Assembly (NCBI RefSeq): GCF_000380645.1
Contig: NZ_AQXZ01000016.1
Coordinates: 396,442-460,441 of the forward strand
Length of the DNA stretch: 64,000 nt
Source of the DNA: Smaragdicoccus niigatensis DSM 44881 = NBRC 103563
GTDB lineage: Bacteria > Actinomycetota > Actinomycetes > Mycobacteriales > Mycobacteriaceae
Direction of reading: 5' to 3'
Below are positions 43,779 to 53,222 of the stretch, piece by piece. The translations under genes and the position numbers were made by a program. Every line of letters starts with the position of its first letter. Position 1 is the stretch's first letter. The notes beneath the pieces were generated by a model. That model saw only the letters and a list, made by a program, of their open reading frames with translations, was not told the DNA's origin and did not search any database.

Positions 43779-43880
43779 GTGATTTCCCGGAAGAGCGGGT
43801 TCGCTGGCACGGCGATGTTCATAGCGCTTCTGTTGCTGGTACCGCAGATAGTCCTACTGGCACTGTTCACCGGCCGCTAA
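43779..43880 (+). CDS. 33-residue single-helix membrane protein
   Basis: GTG ATT TCC CGG codes for a short basic start (MISRKSGFAG), one helix (TAMFIALLLLVPQIVLLALF) and TGR at the end. AAGGAGG lies six bases before the GTG, a near-ideal ribosome site. Its stop overlaps the stop of the convergent GH43 gene by four bases. Unknown function; too short for most gene finders. Confidence 0.65.
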   Translation: MISRKSGFAGTAMFIALLLLVPQIVLLALFTGR

Positions 43881-45211
43881 CCGCGACCACCGCCAGTGGA
43901 CTGTATGTTCGCCACGCCGGCGTCGACGACATGCTTATCGTCGGCTCCGGCGTACGCGTATACGGAGTAGACAACATTGTTCGCACCCGGAAGGTCGACG
44001 CTGATTCGACGTTCAGTTCGCTCACCCGGCTTGAGGGTGATGTCCTCCGGTGCCGGCAGCTGCCCGGGCGCCTCGGAGCCGTACCAGAGCTTGCCGCTCC
44101 AACCAGCGTTCTGCGGGGCGGTCAGCGTCACGACGATCTCGACTCGTCCGGCGCCACGCGTCACGAAGCGGCTGCCGTCGACGGTCGCATTCACGTGAAC
44201 CGGGGTGTTGACGATCGGCTGCTCCGGCAGCGTCGACTCCGGCGAGCCGTCGCCGACCTTCGGCCAGCCACCCGGCCACGTCAGGCGATCGAGGATCGCG
44301 GGGCGGTTCGGCGCTCCGCTCGGCAGGTTCATCTGCGCGCGTGGGATTGCGTGGTACAGCATCCAGTCGTGGCCGGCGTCGTCCGTGGTGACGGCGTTGT
44401 GGCCCGGTCCGGCCCACTTGTCGCTACCCGCGACGACGAGTTCGCCACCACCGAGATTCAGATCGCGGCCATCGCGGTCGACGTACGGGCCGAAGAGGTT
44501 CGGCGAACGTCCCGCCAGGACCCGATAAGCGGTCGTGGGTCCGCTGCAGCAATTGCCGGCGGAGGCGAACAGATAGAAGTTGTTGTCCTTCTTGACGATG
44601 TACGGCGCCTCGAAACGCTGGTCCGCGATCTGGACCGGCTTACCGGCCGCGGCCGACCCGTCTGGGTTGAGCGGAATCGCGTACACGCCACCGAAGTTGC
44701 CGACGACGATCGTCTTGTTGCCATTGTCGTTCCAGACGAACGGGTCGATCGTGCCCGCGATACCGACGTCCTTGGCACAGAACACCGGGTGCCCGAGGTC
44801 GTTCCACGGGCCATTCAGCGACGGCGAGGATGCCATCCCGATGCAGGGATTGTCGGGGTATCCGACCGCGTAGTACATGAGGAATCGGTTGCCGTCGGCG
44901 AGGACCTGCGGAGCCCACGCGGTCTGGCCGTTGACGACCCAGCCCGGCATTCCGGAGAAGACGTTCCCGCTGTAGATCCAGTTCTGGAGGTCGTACGAAA
45001 TCCAGTGCGGCAGGAAGCGCATGCCTTTGCCGTCGCCCCAGTCATCCGAGGTCGCGTACGCGTGATAGATGCCCGAGGCATCGCGAATGATCGACGGATC
45101 CGCGGCGGTCGGAAGCATGACGGGGTCAGCCGAGGCAGGTGGCGCACCCAACCCGGTGGCCAGCACAGCCGCCACCGCAGCCATGAACCAACGCGCCCGC
45201 CCGACAACCAT
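43877..45211 (-). CDS. Secreted GH43-like glycoside hydrolase (arabinanase type)
   Basis: A 444-residue precursor with signal peptide (RWFMAAVAAVLATGLGAPPASA, cleavage near 28). The five-bladed propeller starts at PVMLPTAADPSIIRDASGIYHAYATSDD, where the first Asp is the general base of GH43. ISYDLQNWIYSG, WAPQVLADGNRFLMYYAV and GTIDPFVWNDNG (pKa-modulating Asp) follow, and RFEAPYIVKKDNNFYLFAS has the acid Glu. A beta-sandwich of about 100 residues ends the protein. Targets may be plant arabinan or the cell's own arabinan. GGAGG precedes the ATG. Confidence 0.85.
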   Translation of the reverse strand: MVVGRARWFMAAVAAVLATGLGAPPASADPVMLPTAADPSIIRDASGIYHAYATSDDWGDGKGMRFLPHWISYDLQNWIYSGNVFSGMPGWVVNGQTAWAPQVLADGNRFLMYYAVGYPDNPCIGMASSPSLNGPWNDLGHPVFCAKDVGIAGTIDPFVWNDNGNKTIVVGNFGGVYAIPLNPDGSAAAGKPVQIADQRFEAPYIVKKDNNFYLFASAGNCCSGPTTAYRVLAGRSPNLFGPYVDRDGRDLNLGGGELVVAGSDKWAGPGHNAVTTDDAGHDWMLYHAIPRAQMNLPSGAPNRPAILDRLTWPGGWPKVGDGSPESTLPEQPIVNTPVHVNATVDGSRFVTRGAGRVEIVVTLTAPQNAGWSGKLWYGSEAPGQLPAPEDITLKPGERTERRISVDLPGANNVVYSVYAYAGADDKHVVDAGVANIQSTGGGRG

Positions 45212-45372
45212 TTTGGCCTCCGTTCACCACCGCAAGCCAGCGGATGGGGTTAACGTAGGGCGGCGGCTAAACGGCCTGTCACGACGCGCATGCCCGTGGC
45301 GATGTTGAGATCAACTCCAATGCTTTTTTGTGACACACCAACGCTTTTCACTCTCCTGGGACCAAACCTCCA

Positions 45373-47313
45373 TTGACCATCGAGTTCGACCATCTCGACC
45401 TGGCCGTCGCTGATCTCGCGAGCGCGGTACGGGAATTCCGGGCTTCCGGATACCTCCTGGTGAAGCGCGACCTCGGACCGCTACGCGGCGGTACGGCGGG
45501 CATCGCATGCGCCGGCAACTCGCGAATCGTGCTGAGTGGGCCGGGCACGGTCGCCGCGAGTGCACTACGCGTGGTGTCGCGCACGCTCGGCAATGACTTC
45601 ACCGGGATCCGGCGCGCGGTGTTCCGGGTCAAGGACCTCAGCAGGTACGTCGATCGACTCGAGGAAGCCGGTATCGGCGTCTCGAAATCGGGCAAGACGA
45701 TCACCCCAGACGATCCCGCACTTCCCGTTCTCACCCAGGCATCGGCGAAGTCCGGTCCCGCGACGACGATTTCGGTCACCCGCCTGACCCTCGTCTCCCC
45801 GGATCTCGACAGAACTCTGACCGGGCTCGACGCGATCTTCGGCGAACCCGATGTCGACGGCCGTTGGCGCATCGGCCTCACCACGCTGACCGCGGAGCGC
45901 GGTTCAGTGGTCAGTATTCGAGCCCGCCTCAACGCCGCCCGAATCCCCGCTTTCGCCGCCGGTCTCGGGTTGTCGATTCCGTCCGACGACGTCGACCACG
46001 AAGCTGCCGAACGACTCGGCGAGGCACTGCGCATCGCCACCGTGTCGCACGATGAATTGACCAAGCGCGCGGAAGCCCCGTTCCATCGGCTCGGCGCCTA
46101 CCTCGAAGAGCAATTCCCGCGGGTCCACCGTGAATTGGACTGGAGCACATTTGGCCCGAGCCGCCTCTACTGCTGGAAGGGCGAGTCCGAGCACGTCGGC
46201 GCGATCCTGCTCGCCCACCAAGACGTCGTTCCGGTCGACAACGCGGACTTGTGGAGCCATCCGCCGTTCAGTGGCGTCGTCGACGACGAGTTCGTGTGGG
46301 GTCGCGGAGCGATCGATGACAAGAGCCGCGTGCTCGCGATTCTCGAGGCGATCGAGGATCTCCTGCGCCGCGGATTCCATCCCAAGACGACGATCTACTT
46401 CGCGTTCGGCCACGACGAGGAGGTGGGCGGCCACGAGGGTGCGCAGGTCATGGCGCAATACCTGGCGACCCAGAACGTGAGCGCGGATTTCGTCCTCGAC
46501 GAGGGCGGAATCGTGTCGGTGGGCATGGTCGACGGCATCTCTCCGCCGGTCGCATCGATCATGCTCGGCGAGAAGGGATTCGCCACGCTTCGTCTCGACG
46601 CGACCGACCCGGGCGGTCACTCTTCGATGCCGCCCGAACGGACTGCGGTCGGACGGATCGCCCAGGCGATCGCCCGGATTCAGGACAACCCGTTGCCGCT
46701 GCGCGTGACCCCGCCCGTCCTCGACATGGTGCGTCGAATGGGCCCGCACATGCCGGGTCCCGTGCGCGCGGTTCTGGCTAGCGCCGAGCGATTCCCCAAG
46801 CCGATCGCCAAGCTGCTGTCGCTCAAACCACACACGGCAGCGCTCGTACGAACGACGTTCGCGCCCACGGTAATCCGCGGCGGTGTCAAGGAGAACGTGC
46901 TGCCCCAATCGGCCGAGGCGTTCATCAACGTCCGCATCCTCGCGGGCGACACGATCGATTCCGTGGTGGAGCACTGCATCAAGGTCGTCGACGACGAGCG
47001 GGTCCGGATCGGCGTGACGTCCGGCTTCGCGGCGGACCCCTCGCCCTCGACCGATCCGAATTCGCCGCTGTTCGACATGATCTCCGAGGTCGTGCAGGAG
47101 ACAGTTCCCGCGGCGCTCATCACCAGTGGTCTGGTGCCGGGTGCGACCGACTCGCGGCACTACAGCGCGGTGGCGCAGGCGCGGTTCAACTTCACGCCGA
47201 TCCTGCTCGACCGTGCCGACCTCGAACGCATTCACGGCACCGATGAGCGGATTTCGCTGGCCAACTACAAGCGCATCATCGACTTCAACGTGCGGTTGCT
47301 TCAGCGGCTTTAG
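45373..47313 (+). CDS. VOC-domain / M20 peptidase fusion protein
   Basis: A 646-residue protein with two parts in one frame. Residues 1-185 look like a VOC region of two half-modules (IEFDHLDLAVADLASAVREF, and ISVTRLTLVSPDLDRTLTGLDAIFG). Residues about 195-646 are an M20 peptidase of the PM20D1/CPS1 class with LLAHQDVVPVDNADLWSHPPFSG, GRGAIDDKS, FGHDEEVGGHEGA, DEGG and PGATDSRHY, so all five metal ligands are present. PM20D1 makes or splits N-acyl amino acids. TTG start. No signal peptide. I know of no VOC-M20 fusion. Confidence 0.82.
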   Translation: MTIEFDHLDLAVADLASAVREFRASGYLLVKRDLGPLRGGTAGIACAGNSRIVLSGPGTVAASALRVVSRTLGNDFTGIRRAVFRVKDLSRYVDRLEEAGIGVSKSGKTITPDDPALPVLTQASAKSGPATTISVTRLTLVSPDLDRTLTGLDAIFGEPDVDGRWRIGLTTLTAERGSVVSIRARLNAARIPAFAAGLGLSIPSDDVDHEAAERLGEALRIATVSHDELTKRAEAPFHRLGAYLEEQFPRVHRELDWSTFGPSRLYCWKGESEHVGAILLAHQDVVPVDNADLWSHPPFSGVVDDEFVWGRGAIDDKSRVLAILEAIEDLLRRGFHPKTTIYFAFGHDEEVGGHEGAQVMAQYLATQNVSADFVLDEGGIVSVGMVDGISPPVASIMLGEKGFATLRLDATDPGGHSSMPPERTAVGRIAQAIARIQDNPLPLRVTPPVLDMVRRMGPHMPGPVRAVLASAERFPKPIAKLLSLKPHTAALVRTTFAPTVIRGGVKENVLPQSAEAFINVRILAGDTIDSVVEHCIKVVDDERVRIGVTSGFAADPSPSTDPNSPLFDMISEVVQETVPAALITSGLVPGATDSRHYSAVAQARFNFTPILLDRADLERIHGTDERISLANYKRIIDFNVRLLQRL

Positions 47314-47317
47314 GGCT

Positions 47318-47369
47318 GTGCACCCTCACGCACCCAATTTCGTCGCCGACAAGGGCCCTCACGGTGCAC
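47318..47369. repeat. Intergenic palindromic repeat, copy 2, between M20 and glnE genes
   Basis: Outer arms GTGCACC / GGTGCAC; inside, in reverse orientation, the same core as at 22534 (TTGGG...CGACGA/CGTCG...TTGTCG...CCC). It begins five bases after the M20 stop and ends nine before the convergent glnE stop. Confidence 0.7.
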
Positions 47370-47377
47370 GGGTCCGG

Positions 47378-50300
47378 CTAGGACCCGAAAACCCGCTCGA
47401 CCACAATGCGAGCGCGCCGTGTCACCCGCAGATAGTTGTCGAGGAACGACCCCGCGTCCCCGCTCCAGCCAGCCGCTCTCGCGACCGCGGTGAGAACCCG
47501 CCCCGGCCCCGGCAACTGATCCGTCGGCTTGCCCTTGACCAGTACCAAGGCATTCCGCGCGCGCGTCGCGGTGAGCCACGCTTCGCGAAGCTGGAAAGCA
47601 TCTTCAGCGGAGAGCAGCCCCAGGTCAGCCGCCACTGTCAGGGTTTCGAGGGTCGACGTGTTGTGCAGCGCCTTGTGCTCATGGGCGAACTTCAGCTGCA
47701 GCAGCTGAACGGTCCACTCGACGTCGGCGAGACCGCCGCGACCCAGCTTGGTGTGGGTCGACGGGTCCGCCCCGCGCGGCAGCCGTTCGGAGTCCACGCG
47801 CGCCTTGATGCGGCGAATCTCCCGGATCGCATCGGACGAGATGCCGCCCTCTGGGTAGCGATAGCGGTCGATCAGTCGCAAGAAGCGTTGCCCGAGATCC
47901 GGGTCGCCGCACACCGCGTGGGCCCGTAGCAGGGCCTGGACCTCCCACGTCTGAACCCATTGCGCGTAGTAGGCCTCGTAGGACGCGAGGGTCCGAACCG
48001 GCGGTCCCCCACGACCTTCCGGCCGCAGCGCGGTATCGACTTGCAGTGGCGGGTCCATGCTCGGCGCACCGAGAAGCCGCTGCACCGTTTCCGCCACCGT
48101 CCCGGCCCACTTGACCGCGACGCCTTCCTCGACGCCCTCGACCGGCTCGCACACGAACATGACGTCCGCGTCGGAGCCGTATCCGAGTTCAGCGCCGCCG
48201 AGCCGGCCCATGCCGATAACGGCAAGCCGCGCGGGCGGCGAGGCCTTGTTCTCCGTCTTCCACGCCGCGATCACCGCGTCCATCGACGCGGCCAGGACGG
48301 CAACCCACACTGACGACAGCGCCTGGCACACCTGCCGAAGGTCGAGAAGTCCGAGCATGTCGGCCGACGCCACCCGTGCCAGTTCATGACGCCGCAGCGA
48401 TCGAGCCGCGGCAACCGCACGCGCCGGGTCGTTGTACCGCGCGGTCGCGGCCGCAATACCGCGCGCCACCTCGTCGGGTGCCGTGCCGGTCAGGAGTGGA
48501 CCGCTCGGGCCATCGCCGTAGAGCCGGATGACGTCGGGGGCCTTCATGAGCAGATCCGGAAGGTAGCCGGACGTGCCCAGCAGCGTCATCAACCGATGCG
48601 CGACCGCTCCCTCGTCCCGCAACTCGCGCAGGAACCAGTTCAGGTCGTCGTGTTCCTCGCACAGGCGGCGGTACGCGAGCAGACCGGCGTCCGGGTCTGG
48701 CGTCTCCCCCAGCCACTCGAGCAGCTGCGGCAGCAGCACTGCCTGGATTCGGCCCTTACGGGAAACTCCGCTGGTCAGGGCCCTCAGGTGGCCGAGCGCG
48801 TTCTGCGGTGACGTATAGCCGAGCACGGCGAGCTGCCGAACCGCGGCCTCCGGACTGAGCGTCACCGCGTCCCGGTCCATGCGTGTCACCGACTCGAGGA
48901 GCGGTCGGTAGAAGAGCTTCGAGTGCAGGCGTCGAACCCGATAGGCATTGCGCTTGATCTCGGCCTTCAACACGCCTTCGGCATCGTGCTGTCCGTCGGG
49001 GCGCATGTGCGCCGCCCGGGCCAGCCACCGAAATGCTTCGTGGTTGTCGGGCTCCGGAAGCAGGTGCGTTCGGCGCATCTTCTGCAGCTGTAGGCGGTGT
49101 TCGAGCAGCCGCAGGAACTCGTACGACGCAGTCATGTTCGCGGCGTCGTCGCGGCCGATGTAGCCGCCCTGCGCGAGCGCAGTCAACGCGGCAACGGTCG
49201 ACGTCACGCGGAGCGAAGCGTCGGTTCGGCCGTGGACGAGCTGCAGCAGTTGCACCGCGAATTCGACATCGCGTAGGCCGCCGCGCCCGAGCTTGAGTTC
49301 TCGTTCCTGGAGCCCGGACGGAATCGACTCCTCGACGCGGCGACGCATCGCCTGCACGTCGACGACGAAATCAGCCCGTTCGGATGCTAGCCACACCATC
49401 GGCAGCAACGCGTCGCAGTACCGGGTTGCGAGGTCGATGTCCCCGGTCATCGGCCGAGCCTTGAGAAGAGCCTGAAACTCCCAGGTCTTCGCCCAGCGCT
49501 TGTAGTACGCGATATGCGAATCCAGTGTCCGCGTCAGTTCGCCCCGCTTGCCTTCGGGGCGCAGCGCGGCGTCGACCTCGAAGTACGCACTCGAACCGAT
49601 GCGCATCATCTCGGCGGCGAGGCGGGCCGCTTGCGGACCGTTCGGCTCCGCCACGAACACGACATCGACGTCGGAGATGTAGTTCAGTTCCCGACCACCG
49701 CATTTGCCCATGGCGAGAACACCGAGCCGGACCGGACACGGATCGTTAGGCCACAGCGTCGCCACTGCGACCGACAACGCGGCGGTCAGCGCCACGTCGG
49801 CGAGGTCAGAGAGTTGCTCGGCGACCTTGGTGAACGGGACGACCGGTTCGTTCTCGACCGTCGCCGCAAGATCGAGCGCGGCGAGGAACATGACGAGTTC
49901 TCGGTAGCGCTTCTTGAGCGCCGCGACCGCGTCCGGCCCGGTGATCGTGGCCCGGAAGAGCATCGGCGACGCGGCCGGACCGGTCTCCGGTTTCGCTCCG
50001 ACTGCACTGAGCATCGCGCTCAGGAGCTCGTCCTTGGACTGAAGCTCCTTGCGCTGCAATAGCTTCCACGAGGAAGGATCGACACAAAGTTGGTCGGCGA
50101 ACGCGCCTGATCCACCGATGAGGGCAAGCAACCGACCGCGCAGGGCCCGGTCCTCACGCACTGCCGTGTCAAGTTCTTGCCACGCGGGGCCCAGCTTTGC
50201 GCGCAAGTCGGCCAGCGTGCGCAGCGCGAGATCGGCGTCCGGCGCGCGGGACAACGCCCACAGCACCGGCACGTAAGGCTCCCGCATCCAACCGAGCGCG

Positions 50301-50386
50301 TCGAGGTCGGCACCCGCGGTCGAGCCGAGGAGACCAAGCCGAGCCGGGCTCGGGAGTACCGAACGAGAAGTCGGCGGGCGAGTCAC
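47378..50386 (-). CDS. glnE: Glutamine synthetase adenylyltransferase/deadenylase
   Basis: A 1002-residue bifunctional enzyme that switches GlnA1 off by adding AMP to Tyr406 and on by removing it. The first nucleotidyltransferase domain (deadenylylase) has [20 protein letters not shown] around residues 226-245. The second (adenylylase) has [21 protein letters not shown] around 725. Each is followed by the [15 protein letters not shown] or [15 protein letters not shown] repeat and a helical GlnD-like UR domain. Length is normal for actinobacteria. GTG start. It lies upstream of nothing on its strand but shares direction with glnA2 before it (125-base gap), as in Rv2221c-Rv2222c. Confidence 0.97.
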   Translation of the reverse strand: MTRPPTSRSVLPSPARLGLLGSTAGADLDALGWMREPYVPVLWALSRAPDADLALRTLADLRAKLGPAWQELDTAVREDRALRGRLLALIGGSGAFADQLCVDPSSWKLLQRKELQSKDELLSAMLSAVGAKPETGPAASPMLFRATITGPDAVAALKKRYRELVMFLAALDLAATVENEPVVPFTKVAEQLSDLADVALTAALSVAVATLWPNDPCPVRLGVLAMGKCGGRELNYISDVDVVFVAEPNGPQAARLAAEMMRIGSSAYFEVDAALRPEGKRGELTRTLDSHIAYYKRWAKTWEFQALLKARPMTGDIDLATRYCDALLPMVWLASERADFVVDVQAMRRRVEESIPSGLQERELKLGRGGLRDVEFAVQLLQLVHGRTDASLRVTSTVAALTALAQGGYIGRDDAANMTASYEFLRLLEHRLQLQKMRRTHLLPEPDNHEAFRWLARAAHMRPDGQHDAEGVLKAEIKRNAYRVRRLHSKLFYRPLLESVTRMDRDAVTLSPEAAVRQLAVLGYTSPQNALGHLRALTSGVSRKGRIQAVLLPQLLEWLGETPDPDAGLLAYRRLCEEHDDLNWFLRELRDEGAVAHRLMTLLGTSGYLPDLLMKAPDVIRLYGDGPSGPLLTGTAPDEVARGIAAATARYNDPARAVAAARSLRRHELARVASADMLGLLDLRQVCQALSSVWVAVLAASMDAVIAAWKTENKASPPARLAVIGMGRLGGAELGYGSDADVMFVCEPVEGVEEGVAVKWAGTVAETVQRLLGAPSMDPPLQVDTALRPEGRGGPPVRTLASYEAYYAQWVQTWEVQALLRAHAVCGDPDLGQRFLRLIDRYRYPEGGISSDAIREIRRIKARVDSERLPRGADPSTHTKLGRGGLADVEWTVQLLQLKFAHEHKALHNTSTLETLTVAADLGLLSAEDAFQLREAWLTATRARNALVLVKGKPTDQLPGPGRVLTAVARAAGWSGDAGSFLDNYLRVTRRARIVVERVFGS

Positions 50387-50510
50387 AGTGTCATTGCCTT
50401 CGCTCCGCTTCGGCGGTTCGCCGGCCCTATGGGCACCGTCTTCCCTCCTCGCTCGAACTGCTCGTGCCTCACAGCCCTCGACTCGTCAGTCCAGACGTCA
50501 CCCGGCCAGC

Positions 50511-51854
50511 TCACAAACTCAGGTATTCCCGCAGCTCGTAAGGGGTGACCTGGGCACGGAAGTCTTCCCACTCGCGACGCTTGTTGCGGAGGAAGAAGTC
50601 GAACACGTGCTCACCGAGGGCCTCGGCGACGAGCTCGGACTTCTCCATTTCCACCAGCGCAGCGGAGAGGTTGGTCGGCAGTTCCTTGAATCCGAGTGCG
50701 CGACGCTCCGCCGGAGTGAGGTCCCAGACGTTGTCTTCGGCCTCGGCCGGCAGCTCGTAGCCCTGCTCGATGCCGCGCAGGCCCGCCGCGAGCAGCACGG
50801 CGTAGGTCAGATACGGGTTGCACGCGGAGTCCGGGGTACGGACCTCGATGCGCCGCGACGCCGACTTGTTCGGCGTGTACATCGGAACACGCACAAGTGC
50901 AGAGCGGTTCGACCGCCCCCAGGACGCAGCCGTCGGGGCCTCGCCACCCTGGATGAGGCGCTTGTACGAGTTGACCCACTGGTTGGTGACCGCGCTGATC
51001 TCAACTGAGTGTTCGAGAATTCCGGCGATGAACGCGCGAGCGGTCGCCGACAGCTGGATCGGGTCGTCGGGATCGTGGAAGGCGTTCGTCTCGCCCTCGA
51101 ACAGGCTCAGGTGCGTGTGCATCGCCGAGCCCGGGTACTGCGTGAACGGCTTCGGCATGAAGGTCGCACGCACGCCCTGGCTGAGGGCGACCTCCTTCAC
51201 GACGTAGCGGAAGGTCATGATGTTGTCGGCCATCGACAGCGCGTCGGCGTAGCGGAGGTCGATCTCCTGCTGGCCGGGAGCGCCCTCATGGTGGCTGAAC
51301 TCGACGGAGATGCCCATCGATTCGAGTGCCTCGATCGCCATCCGGCGGAAGCTCGGTGCCCGGTCGTGCGAGGCCTGATCGAAGAATCCACCACGGTCGG
51401 CCGGAACCGGCTCGGAACCGTCGAACGGCCCCTGCTCGAGCAGGAAGAACTCGATCTCGGGGTGGATGTAGCAGCTGAAGCCGAGGTCTCCGGCCTTGTT
51501 GAGCGCGCGACGGAGCACGTGGCGCGGGTCAGCCCACGACGGCGAACCGTCCGGCATCGCGATGTCGCAGAACATGCGCGCGGTGTGCTGCTGCGGACTG
51601 CCCGCTGCGGTCCACGGCAGGATCTGGAACGTCGAGGGGTCAGGTCGGGCGACCATGTCCGCCTCAAAGACGCGCGCGAATCCCTGGATCGCCGAACCGT
51701 CGAACCCGATGCCCTCTTCGAATGCGCCTTCGAGCTCGGCCGGCGCGATTGCTACGGACTTGAGGTAGCCGAGAACATCGGTGAACCACAGTCGAACGAA
51801 GCGGATGTCGCGCTCTTCGAGAGTACGAAGCACGAATTCCTTCTGACGATCCAT
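50511..51854 (-). CDS. glnA2: Glutamine synthetase-like protein GlnA2
   Basis: A 447-residue type I glutamine synthetase paralog. It has IRFVRLWFTDVLGYLKSVAI, IHPEIEFFLLEQ, EGAPGQQEIDLRYADAL, PGSAMHTHLSLF, NQWVNSYKRL and RTPDSACNPYLTYAVLL. The usual adenylylation segment is here NVWDLTPAE, with Trp in place of Tyr, so GlnE cannot act on it at that site. M. tuberculosis GlnA2 is similar in length and dispensable there; its true role is unclear, possibly polyamine or other substrate glutamylation. TAGGCT seven bases before the ATG at 51854 suggests a leaderless message. Confidence 0.93.
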   Translation of the reverse strand: MDRQKEFVLRTLEERDIRFVRLWFTDVLGYLKSVAIAPAELEGAFEEGIGFDGSAIQGFARVFEADMVARPDPSTFQILPWTAAGSPQQHTARMFCDIAMPDGSPSWADPRHVLRRALNKAGDLGFSCYIHPEIEFFLLEQGPFDGSEPVPADRGGFFDQASHDRAPSFRRMAIEALESMGISVEFSHHEGAPGQQEIDLRYADALSMADNIMTFRYVVKEVALSQGVRATFMPKPFTQYPGSAMHTHLSLFEGETNAFHDPDDPIQLSATARAFIAGILEHSVEISAVTNQWVNSYKRLIQGGEAPTAASWGRSNRSALVRVPMYTPNKSASRRIEVRTPDSACNPYLTYAVLLAAGLRGIEQGYELPAEAEDNVWDLTPAERRALGFKELPTNLSAALVEMEKSELVAEALGEHVFDFFLRNKRREWEDFRAQVTPYELREYLSL

Positions 51855-51979
51855 GCACGCGAGCCTAATGGGTTTTTCCGGCATTTCAGTACTTAAGAGC
51901 GGGTTCCAGGAAACGCGTGTTGACGAGCCCGGTTGTGGCACCGTGAGTTACAGCCGCCGCCAGCACCAGGGGGTCGACC

Positions 51980-53221
51980 ATGTCAGAGGTTGCCGAGCCC
52001 GTCGAGGACCAGGCCGTCGCGATGGATTTCCTGGCCCGCCTCGGCGCAACGATGCTGGCCGCGGGCTATCCGGTCAACATTGTGCGCCTTGCTTTGCAGC
52101 GGACGGCCCACGCCTACGGGTTCAGCTGTCCGATGCTGGTGCTGCCAAACTTCATCCAGATCGGCGATGTCGATCGGACCCGGATGGTGCGCGAAGAACA
52201 CCCGGTTCGGTTCGACCAGACCTTCCCGCTGGGCAACCTCGTGCGGACGGCTCATCGCGGCGGAATCGGCCCCGCGGCCGGGTCGGCCGAACTCGACCGG
52301 ATTCTCGCGTTGCCCCCGCCCTACCCGGCGTGGGTCGGTGTCATCGGATATGCCCTGCAATGCACTGCTTACGGCCTCATGCTGCAACCGGTGCCGGTCT
52401 CGATGATCGCCGCGGTCGGGCTCGGACTCCTCATCGGCGCAGTGCGCCGGTTCGTCGGTCCGTTTCTGGGCCTTCGATACCTACTGCCCGCGTTATGTGC
52501 CTTCGTGGTGACGTTGACCCTGTTCGGCCTCGAACGGCTGCTGAACGTCGGCCACTTCGACCTGCGCGGATTGATCGCTCCCCTGGTCGCCTTTCTGCCC
52601 GGCGTGGCCATCACCCTCGGCGTCATTGAATCCGCCACCGGCGAGATCGTGTCCGGATCGGCTCGGTTGGTGGCTGGTCTGATGCAACTGGCACAACTGG
52701 CCCTGGGCATCGTCATTGCGATTCAACTCGTCGGGCTGTCGAGCGCGGAGATCACGGACCAGACAGGCAACTTCTTCGGTCCGTGGGCGCCATGGCTCGG
52801 CGTTTTCGTGTTGGCCATCGGAATCAAGCTCGAGCACGGTCCACCGCGACAGTTCCTGCCGTGGCTCGTGCTCATCCTGTTCGTCAGCTACGCCAGCCAA
52901 CGCGTGACGGCTCTGGCGGTCGGCGGCTATGTCAGCGGATTCGGCGGTGGCCTGGCCCTCATGCTGTGCGCTTTGGCCTTGAGCCGCCGTCGCAACATGC
53001 CGGCTCTCCAGACCATTCTGGCTCCCGGATTCTGGCTTCTGGTGCCGAGCTCCGTCGGCCTCATCGGGATCACCGAAATCACCGGCGGCGCAAGTAGTCA
53101 GTCCGTCGTCGCGATGCTGGCGTCGATGATTTCAATCGCTCTGGGATTCCAGGTCGCCCTGGCCATCTGGAATTCGATTCCGAAGCACAACTGGATCGAC
53201 GACAACGAGGCGCGGGCGTAG
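51980..53221 (+). CDS. thrE: ThrE-family threonine/serine exporter
   Basis: A 413-residue protein of the ThrE family. The N-terminal soluble ThrE domain (residues 10-130: FLARLGATMLAAGYPVNIVRLALQRTAHAYG, QTFPLGNLVR) is followed by about ten helices with the conserved ESATGEIVSGSARLVAGLMQLAQLALG and GGASSQSV. In Corynebacterium glutamicum ThrE exports threonine and serine. Single gene, divergent from glnA2, and it ends one base before the convergent protease stop. Confidence 0.87.
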   Translation: MSEVAEPVEDQAVAMDFLARLGATMLAAGYPVNIVRLALQRTAHAYGFSCPMLVLPNFIQIGDVDRTRMVREEHPVRFDQTFPLGNLVRTAHRGGIGPAAGSAELDRILALPPPYPAWVGVIGYALQCTAYGLMLQPVPVSMIAAVGLGLLIGAVRRFVGPFLGLRYLLPALCAFVVTLTLFGLERLLNVGHFDLRGLIAPLVAFLPGVAITLGVIESATGEIVSGSARLVAGLMQLAQLALGIVIAIQLVGLSSAEITDQTGNFFGPWAPWLGVFVLAIGIKLEHGPPRQFLPWLVLILFVSYASQRVTALAVGGYVSGFGGGLALMLCALALSRRRNMPALQTILAPGFWLLVPSSVGLIGITEITGGASSQSVVAMLASMISIALGFQVALAIWNSIPKHNWIDDNEARA

Positions 53222-53222
53222 G

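Noticed and set aside
43931..45253. A 440-codon rightward open frame opposite the GH43 gene
   Set aside because: Its translation is rich in Arg, Val and Asp without any fold; it is the usual mirror frame of a high-GC gene. The same applies to long mirror frames opposite glnE, the proteases, the lipase and the MFS genes.
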